13,232 nt of DNA. Source: JBBTXJ01 sp038061815 (GTDB taxonomy: Bacteria; Patescibacteriota; Patescibacteriia; Magasanikbacterales; JBBTXJ01). A program made the translations under genes and the position numbers. Below the pieces are notes generated by a model. That model saw only the letters and a program-made list of their open reading frames with translations, did not search any database and was not told the DNA's origin. Location of the stretch: assembly GCA_038061815.1 (NCBI GenBank), contig JBBTYK010000001.1:1-13232 (forward strand). Direction: 5' to 3'. This document shows positions 7,118-11,577 of this stretch, one piece after another. Each line of letters starts with the position of its first letter. Within the stretch, counting starts at the first letter, position 1.

Positions 7118-7446
7118 GTGTCTCGGGCGAGATGTGCGAGCGGCGAGCCAAATCGCCACTACGAGCAGTGTCTGCCCAAAACTAAACCGACATGAAGCCC
7201 TGCCGTTGGTGGTTATCTCACGGAGATATACCGTCAGGTAATACCTCTATGTGGAGGCCACCTAAAAGTGGGGAATTGTGGGTGAGCCGCCGCGCGTGCA
7301 CGGTTGGCTCTCGACGCAGAGCAACATGTGAGAGCGAACGAATGCGCTCTTTCCGACCATTGAACGGAAATCGTTCCATAGTCCGGTAGAGCGCACAAGC
7401 TCAAGCTCAAGATGAATTGTAACAAAGGAGCGTGGTCACACTGACA
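7062..7446 (-). ncRNA. Candidate structured non-coding RNA, about 385 nt, class unknown
   Basis: This stretch has no convincing protein gene but is framed by a strong minus-strand promoter (7481-7453) and an intrinsic terminator (7117-7062). Nearly the whole length folds by eye into local stems: TGCGCTCT (7343-7350) with AGAGCGCA (7388-7395), with inner CCG/CGG and GAACG/CGTTC pairs; GCTCT/AGAGC (7308-7323); GAGCC/GGCTC around 7284-7310; GGTGG/CCACC closing a junction of CCTC/GAGG and TATCTC/GAGATA hairpins (about 7208-7262); CACT/AGTG and GGCG/CGCC near 7141-7172; and CTCGCCC/GGGCGAG at the 3' end. I looked for RNase P signatures (GAAAGTCC, ACAGAA) and tmRNA signatures (5' TCGACGGG, resume ORF, 3' CCA) and found none. 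The boundaries come from promoter and terminator logic. Function unknown. Confidence 0.6.
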
Positions 7447-7452
7447 ATGTAT

Positions 7453-7481
7453 AGTATCCCACTTTTCCACGTTTTTGTCAA
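7453..7481 (-). promoter_or_regulatory. Promoter of the structured RNA
   Basis: Minus-strand perfect -35 TTGACA (7481-7476), 17-nt spacer, then GATACT (7458-7453). Predicted start near 7446. No open reading frame with a plausible start follows, which supports an RNA product. Confidence 0.65.
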
Positions 7482-7499
7482 CAGGTATCACTATTGGCT

Positions 7500-7640
7500 C
7501 ACTTAAGCAAAATTCGTTTGAAACTGTGGATAACTTTCCGTTAAGAAAGTATACACTACTCTACACTTTTGCGATTTTATCCACAGTTATCCACAGTTTT
7601 ATACACAATCACGATTGTATACACTAGTGTATACAAATAA
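7500..7640. other. DnaA-box cluster, candidate replication origin or DnaA-binding locus
   Basis: Four matches to the DnaA box TTATNCACA occur within 83 nt: TTATCCACA on the minus strand at 7533-7525, TTATCCACA at 7577-7585, TTATCCACA at 7587-7595 (10-nt period, same face of the helix), and TTATACACA at 7599-7607. The DNA between the first and second boxes (7534-7576) is AT-rich and could be an unwinding element. A 22-bp palindrome follows at 7615-7636. The region is non-coding and separated from pnp by a terminator. Against an origin: no dnaA, dnaN or rpmH is in view, and gene orientation does not diverge here. A DnaA-titrating or regulatory site is the alternative. Confidence 0.6.
7615..7636. 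repeat. 22-bp perfect palindrome (half-site TTGTATACACT)
   Basis: Both strands read the same from 7615 to 7636, centred between 7625 and 7626 on CTAG. The core GTATACACTA (7617-7626, mirrored at 7634-7625) recurs as a direct copy at 7549-7558. Uninterrupted dyad symmetry of this length is typical of a dimeric regulator site; there is no loop or T-run to make it a terminator. Confidence 0.8.
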
Positions 7641-7674
7641 TCAAAAAGCCCCGTTTCCGGGGCTTTTTGATTAT
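7637..7674 (-). terminator. Intrinsic terminator of pnp (works on either strand)
   Basis: A perfect 17-bp stem (7637-7653 with 7658-7674) and 4-nt loop. The GC core GCCCCG/CGGGGC is flanked by AAAAA and TTTTT, so it can terminate from either side. The stem includes the pnp stop codon (7673-7671). Confidence 0.9.
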
Positions 7675-9920
7675 CTCCGTCCGCCGAATGGGCGGCGGCC
7701 GTGTCCGCGGTCACCACCGCGCCCGCCACGGTCACCCCCGCCAAAGCGCGGCCGTTCAGGGCGCGGCCGCTCTTCGTAGCCAATTGGTTTTTCTGTAAGC
7801 CCCCTGATGGTGAGGTTTACACGGCCGAGACTGTCAATCTCTTTTACCTTTACCTTCACAACGTCGCCCATTTTAAGGCGGTCTGACGGCCGTTCCACAT
7901 GCTCCCACGCAATTTCAGATACGTGCACCATACCATCTTTATTGGGTAGAATCTGGACGAAAGCGCCGAAGTCCTCAAGACGAACCACCGGCCCTTCGTA
8001 GATTTCACCAACCTCAACCTCTTTTACGATGTCGTTAATCATCTTAATGGCGCGCTTCATGCCCTCCGCCTCATCGGAGGTCACAAACACGGTGCCATCT
8101 TGTTCAATATCAATGGAGACGCCGGTCTCGTCAATGATTTTATTGATAATCTTGCCCCCCGGGCCGATAACCTCGCGGATTTTTTCCGGGTCAATCTTGA
8201 TAATTTCAATGCGCGGCGCGTATGGAGAAAGCTCCGCACGCGGCGCGGCGATGGTTTTTTCCATTTCTTTCAGAATCTGTAATCGCGCTTTTTGCGCGCG
8301 CGCAATGGTTTCCTTCACGATGTCGGGCGTGAGGCCCGTTGTTTTGGTGTCCAGCTGAATCGCGGTGACGCCATCGCGGGTTCCGGCGATTTTGAAGTCC
8401 ATACCGCCTTTGCCGTCTTCAAGGTCCTGAATGTCCGTGAGAATTTTCCATTCGCTCATATCATCGTTGCTGGCAAGGCCGATTGCAACGCCAGCCACCG
8501 GTTTGACGATGGGCACACCGGCATCCATAAGCGCGAGCGATGAGCCGCATGTGGAGGCCATGGAACTGGAGCCGTTTGACCCCATAACTTCAGATACCAC
8601 ACGCATGGTATAGGGGAAGGCATCTTCAGGAGGAAGCACCGGCATGAGCGCTTTTTCTGCGAGCGCGCCGTGGCCGATTTCACGCCGGCCCGGGCCGCGC
8701 ATAGGCGCCGCTTCGCCAACCGAGAACGGCGGGAAGTTGTAGTGATGCATGTAGCGTTTTTTGGTGTCGTCCTCTTCCATTGTGTCCAAGATTTGTTTGT
8801 CGCCGGGCGCGCCGAGCGTCACAATGGAAAGCACCTGCGTTTCTCCGCGCAAGAAATGGCCGCTTCCGTGCGTGCGCGGCAAGAGGCCCACGTCCGCCGA
8901 AATGGGCCGCACCTCATCAAGCGCGCGGCCATCAACGCGGCGGTCGTGCTCCAAGATTTCGCGCGTGATTTCCGCTTCCACCAGATGTTTTAATTCCGCT
9001 TTCGCCCGCGCGCGGTAGGCGCCGTCAATGTTTTTATCCTCCAGATGTTTTCCAAGCGCATCCGCAAGCGCGACAAACGCGTCTTTGCGTTCCTGTTTGC
9101 TTTTTTTCGGCGCGTCAAAGAAGTATTTGCCGGCGTTTTTTTCCACGAACGCGCGCGCGAGGTCAAGCGCGTGATTCAACGCGTCACGGTTGGCGCGCTG
9201 GTCATCAGACAGCGCCGGTTCTTGGTATCGCTGTTTCGGTTTGATTTTTCCGTCAATGTCACGAATGAATTTCATGAGCGGCTCCAGCCCTTTTTGCGCG
9301 AAGGCGATGGCGTCAACCAGCTCATCGTCGCGCACCTCTTTCGCGCCCGCTTCAATCATCATGATTGTCTCCGGAGTGCCGGCGACAAAAAGGTCCAAAT
9401 CTCCGGCTTCCAGCTCATCGTTGGTCGGGTTGGCAATCAGCGCGCCGTCTTTGCGCCCAATGCGAATGCCGCCAATCGGCCCTTTCCACGGCAAGCCCGA
9501 AGTAATGAGCGCAAGCGACGCCGCAATGAGCGCTGGTACGTCAGCATCGTTTTCACCGTCCACTGAAAGCACCGTGATGATAACCTGCACATCGTTGCGG
9601 ATGCTCTCGTCAAACAGCGGACGAATGGAGCGGTCAACGAGCCGGCCCGAAAGCACGGCCTCATCGGTCGGCCGTCCCTCGCGCTTGATGAATCTGCTTC
9701 CTTTTATTTTTCCTGCCGCGTACATGCGCTCTTCAAAATCCACCATGAGCGGGAAGTAATCAATGCCGTCGCGCACTGATTCGCTTCGCACCACGGTCGC
9801 GAGTACCACGGTATCGCCATACTGCACCGTGCATGCGCCATGCGCTTGTTCGGCAAAACGGCCGAATTCGGCTTTAAGGGTTCTACCGTGCCAGTTTGTC
9901 TCAAATGCTTGTGGGTTCAT
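7671..9920 (-). CDS. pnp: Polyribonucleotide nucleotidyltransferase (PNPase)
   Basis: A 749-residue phosphorolytic 3'-5' exoribonuclease, slightly longer than the usual 700 or so. Domain order: first RNase PH-like domain (about 1-220, with GSRFIKREGRPTDEAVLSGRL), helical linker (about 235-315), second RNase PH domain (about 320-555) with the metal/catalytic residues D502, D508 and K510 in EDGKGGMDFKIAGT, KH domain (about 572-632, GPGGK at 586-590) and S1 domain (about 637-706, VGEIYEGPVVRLEDFGAF). The extra length is an Arg/Gly-rich tail (about 715-749, with GGGDRGGRGGDRG), likely RNA-binding. No Shine-Dalgarno sequence precedes ATG 9920; TATATT at 9937-9932 lies only 11 nt upstream, so a leaderless transcript is possible. 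It follows the rpsO-NYN pair on the same strand after a 173-nt gap. Confidence 0.98.
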   Translation of the reverse strand: MNPQAFETNWHGRTLKAEFGRFAEQAHGACTVQYGDTVVLATVVRSESVRDGIDYFPLMVDFEERMYAAGKIKGSRFIKREGRPTDEAVLSGRLVDRSIRPLFDESIRNDVQVIITVLSVDGENDADVPALIAASLALITSGLPWKGPIGGIRIGRKDGALIANPTNDELEAGDLDLFVAGTPETIMMIEAGAKEVRDDELVDAIAFAQKGLEPLMKFIRDIDGKIKPKQRYQEPALSDDQRANRDALNHALDLARAFVEKNAGKYFFDAPKKSKQERKDAFVALADALGKHLEDKNIDGAYRARAKAELKHLVEAEITREILEHDRRVDGRALDEVRPISADVGLLPRTHGSGHFLRGETQVLSIVTLGAPGDKQILDTMEEDDTKKRYMHHYNFPPFSVGEAAPMRGPGRREIGHGALAEKALMPVLPPEDAFPYTMRVVSEVMGSNGSSSMASTCGSSLALMDAGVPIVKPVAGVAIGLASNDDMSEWKILTDIQDLEDGKGGMDFKIAGTRDGVTAIQLDTKTTGLTPDIVKETIARAQKARLQILKEMEKTIAAPRAELSPYAPRIEIIKIDPEKIREVIGPGGKIINKIIDETGVSIDIEQDGTVFVTSDEAEGMKRAIKMINDIVKEVEVGEIYEGPVVRLEDFGAFVQILPNKDGMVHVSEIAWEHVERPSDRLKMGDVVKVKVKEIDSLGRVNLTIRGLTEKPIGYEERPRPERPRFGGGDRGGRGGDRGHGRRPFGGRR

Positions 9921-9931
9921 AGGTGTTATTA

Positions 9932-9937
9932 AATATA
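9932..9937 (-). promoter_or_regulatory. Possible -10 element of pnp
   Basis: TATATT on the minus strand (9937-9932) ends 11 nt before the ATG at 9920. I see no good -35 (CGCATG at the 17-nt position). If used it would give a leader of about 4 nt. It sits directly after the hairpin and T-run that may end the rpsO operon. Confidence 0.35.
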
Positions 9938-9943
9938 TGTTAT

Positions 9944-10003
9944 TAAAAAAGAGTCATGCGGCACGCCGTCCGTTCGTATATGAACGGCGTTTTTTGCCAT
10001 GAC
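9944..10003 (-). terminator. Hairpin plus T-run between the NYN gene and pnp (terminator or pnp leader structure)
   Basis: On the minus strand GTCATG (10003-9998) pairs with CATGAC (9958-9953). Inside, GGC/GCC and CGCCGT/ACGGCG stems form around a loop near 9980, with an A-rich bulge. The structure is followed by TC and six T (to about 9945). It could terminate the rpsO-NYN message; if read through, it would lie in the pnp leader, a place where PNPase mRNAs are often controlled. Confidence 0.5.
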
Positions 10004-10093
10004 CCCGATGCCTCGGTGCATGATGCTCATGTACCGCCCGTATCAGGACCATAGGCGTGATTAGATTGGTAATTCCCGGCAGCGCCTCTGGCG

Positions 10094-10675
10094 CTAACGG
10101 CTCGGCCGCTTCCGCACCCGCGCCGGTTTGCGCTCCTCGTCGCCGTTTTTGTTATCGCGAATCAGAAAGTGGTCTTTGTCGGCGCTCAAATCAATGAAAG
10201 CGTCCACCTCTTCAATGAGCGCGCTGGACGCGGTTTCGCGGAATGCCACCGCCTCCACCTGTCGGCCCTGGTTGCGCAGATACTGCATGAGCGGAATGAA
10301 ATCACCGTCACCAGACACAATGACTACCGCATCAAGTGTTGGTGAAATACGAATGGCGTCAACCACAATGCCCACGTCCCAGTCCGCCTTTTTCGCCCCG
10401 CCAATGAAAACCTGAATGTCGCGCTCCTTGGTTTCAATGCCGAAATTCTTGAGCGCTTCAAAGAACGGCCGCTCCTCGCCGGTTTCCGTGCGCACGACGT
10501 AGGCAATCGCGCGGATGAGTTTTCGTCCCGCGAGCGCGGCCTGCACCACGTTGCCGAAATTGACCTTGGCGTGGTATAGATTTTTTGCGCTGTAGTACAG
10601 ATTTTGCACGTCAATAAAGACGCCCACGCGCTGTTCGGGATGTTTGATGGTCTGGTTTTTACTGGCGGTGTTCAT
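10094..10675 (-). CDS. NYN-domain (LabA/DUF88-like) predicted RNase
   Basis: A 193-residue protein with the PIN-like NYN fold. The acidic metal-binding residues are in place: D22 and N25 in VGVFIDVQNLYY, D98/D100 and D106 in KKADWDVGIVVDAI, and D123/D125 in VVIVSGDGDFIPLM. The C-terminus (175-193) is a basic Lys/Arg tail. NYN proteins are thought to be metal-dependent RNases involved in RNA processing or decay; the cellular target here is unknown. The ATG overlaps the rpsO stop as ATGA (10672-10675), so translation is coupled to S15, and pnp lies downstream. A small GC hairpin AGCGCC-TCT-GGCGCT (10081-10095) sits at the stop codon. Confidence 0.9.
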   Translation of the reverse strand: MNTASKNQTIKHPEQRVGVFIDVQNLYYSAKNLYHAKVNFGNVVQAALAGRKLIRAIAYVVRTETGEERPFFEALKNFGIETKERDIQVFIGGAKKADWDVGIVVDAIRISPTLDAVVIVSGDGDFIPLMQYLRNQGRQVEAVAFRETASSALIEEVDAFIDLSADKDHFLIRDNKNGDEERKPARVRKRPSR

Positions 10676-11028
10676 GTTTCTATTACTTCCTCCTTAACGT
10701 CTTCCAGTTCCGCCTTGGTTCCCGCGACGGCATTTTGCACACCCGGGCGCTCAAGTTCGCGCGCCTGCTTCAGATGAAGACGTTTGACGAGTTCCTCGTA
10801 CGAACTGGGATTTTCTTTTTTCAAATACTTCAGGAGTGTACGGCGTTCGCTGATTTTTCGGAGCAATCCGCGGCGGCTGGAATGGTCTTTGTGATGAATT
10901 TTGAGGTGCTCCACGAGCTCTTTAATCTCGTAGGTTAAAATGGCAATCTGAATTTCTGCGGACCCGGTGTCTCCCTCGTGGGTCTGAAAGCGCTTGATAA
11001 TGCGCTGCTTTGTTTCTTTACTAAGCAT
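10672..11028 (-). CDS. rpsO: Ribosomal protein S15 with C-terminal extension
   Basis: A 118-residue S15, compared with the usual 89. The 16S rRNA-binding core is clear: THEGDTGSAEIQIAILTYEI near the start, HKDHSSRRGLLRKISERR (about 46-63) and LLKYLKKENPSSYEELVKRL. About 29 extra residues follow LHLK, ending in an acidic stretch (ELEDVKEEVIET), with no counterpart in E. coli S15. Small-subunit assembly protein that contacts the central 16S domain. First gene of the operon with the NYN gene. No Shine-Dalgarno sequence before ATG 11028. Confidence 0.97.
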   Translation of the reverse strand: MLSKETKQRIIKRFQTHEGDTGSAEIQIAILTYEIKELVEHLKIHHKDHSSRRGLLRKISERRTLLKYLKKENPSSYEELVKRLHLKQARELERPGVQNAVAGTKAELEDVKEEVIET

Positions 11029-11048
11029 ACGTGCGTTGAATCAGCGGG

Positions 11049-11072
11049 CCGGCCGGGGCACTACCCAGCCAG
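11049..11072 (-). promoter_or_regulatory. Hairpin in the rpsO leader, possible S15 autoregulatory element
   Basis: In the minus-strand leader CTGGCTGGG (11072-11064) pairs with CCC-C-GGCCGG (11058-11049), a 9-bp stem with one bulged C, two G-U pairs and a TAGTG loop. S15 commonly represses its own mRNA by binding leader structures, so such a role is plausible, but no known S15 leader class is matched here. Confidence 0.4.
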
Positions 11073-11094
11073 TCCAAGTGCATAAATTGATTCC

Positions 11095-11123
11095 AGTATA
11101 GACGAACCACAAAAATTTGTCAA
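11095..11123 (-). promoter_or_regulatory. Strong promoter of rpsO
   Basis: Minus-strand perfect -35 TTGACA (11123-11118), 17-nt spacer, TATACT (11100-11095, 5 of 6). Start near 11088 gives a leader of about 60 nt, the longest among the core genes of this window. Confidence 0.8.
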
Positions 11124-11143
11124 ATGCCGAGGCGCCGAGAGTG

Positions 11144-11152
11144 TGGTATACT
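11144..11152 (+). promoter_or_regulatory. Extended -10 promoter of the second small RNA
   Basis: TGGTATACT (11144-11152): TGn followed by TATACT (5 of 6). No -35 at 17 nt. Points away from rpsO; the start would be near 11159. Confidence 0.5.
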
Positions 11153-11158
11153 ATGCGC

Positions 11159-11356
11159 ATCCGCGAAAGGGACAGTTCGTCCCTAACCCTCCCGGCTCGC
11201 GCATGTGGCTTCTAGTTTTTTATGGCGCGCCCTCGCCCACGCCCGTAAGGGTTGCGGCGGGTGAGGATGTCCTTCCTCGGAGGGTGAAAGTCATCACACT
11301 GACTGGTGTCCTTGATCGGGATACCTAAAAATCCCCGCAACCAGCGGGGGTTTTTA
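11159..11356 (+). ncRNA. Candidate small RNA, about 200 nt
   Basis: Lies between an extended -10 promoter and an intrinsic terminator. Visible stems: AGGGAC-agttc-GTCCCT (11168-11184) enclosed by CGCGA/TCGCG (11162-11166 with 11197-11201); CTCGCC/GGTGAG (11232-11237 with 11260-11265) plus CGCC/GGCG (11240-11243 with 11256-11259), separated by a CA bulge; GTCA-tcacac-TGAC near 11290-11303; then the terminator. An ORF from 11143 would encode 61 residues, but its ATG lies upstream of the predicted transcript start and has no ribosome-binding site. No SRP signature (GGAAGGAAGCAG) or tmRNA/RNase P signature was seen. Class unknown. Confidence 0.5.
11326..11356 (+). terminator. Intrinsic terminator of the second small RNA
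   Basis: AAAAATCCCCGC (11327-11338) pairs with GCGGGGGTTTTT (11344-11355), one G-T wobble, loop AACCA. Strong GC core and T-run; because of the symmetric A/T flanks it could also act on the minus strand. Confidence 0.9.
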
Positions 11357-11401
11357 GTTGCGGTTTGTAGCTTTGTTGGGCGGAAAAATTGTTTTTTCCT
11401 C

Positions 11402-11430
11402 TTGACAAATTCAGTGGAGTGTGTTAGAGT
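11402..11430 (+). promoter_or_regulatory. Strong promoter of the GC-rich S1-like gene
   Basis: Perfect -35 TTGACA (11402-11407), 17-nt spacer, TAGAGT (11425-11430) with a TGT extended element just before it. Predicted start near 11437, giving a leader of about 140 nt. Confidence 0.75.
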
Positions 11431-11436
11431 ATCTTC

Positions 11437-11577
11437 TCGTGTCGTGCCTCATGGCACGTTGCGGGGAGACCGTCTTGCGCAGGGGTGCGCGAGGCGGCTG
11501 GCTTGTTTTGCCCGCGTTGTGCGGGCACCATTCGCCTGACAGCGGGTGGCATTGAAAATTACGAAGGGAGAACGAAC
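11437..11577 (+). promoter_or_regulatory. Hairpin-rich 5' leader with Shine-Dalgarno
   Basis: The leader holds CGTGCC-tcat-GGCACG just after the transcript start (about 11443-11460), a TGCGC/GTGCGC-type pair near 11477-11492 and TGCCCGC-gttgt-GCGGGCA near 11509-11528. A good ribosome-binding site, AAGGGAG, lies about 7 nt before ATG 11578. It is the only clear Shine-Dalgarno in the window. The structures could regulate translation or stabilise the mRNA. Confidence 0.5.

Noticed and set aside
7192..7389. 65-codon ORF in the plus strand of the structured RNA region
   Set aside because: No ribosome-binding site or promoter, and the region is dominated by stems tied to a minus-strand promoter and terminator.
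7062..7446. RNase P RNA or tmRNA
   Set aside because: Size fits, but I could not find the conserved GAAAGTCC/ACAGAA blocks of RNase P or the 5' TCGACGGG, tag ORF and 3' CCA of tmRNA. A covariance search would settle it.
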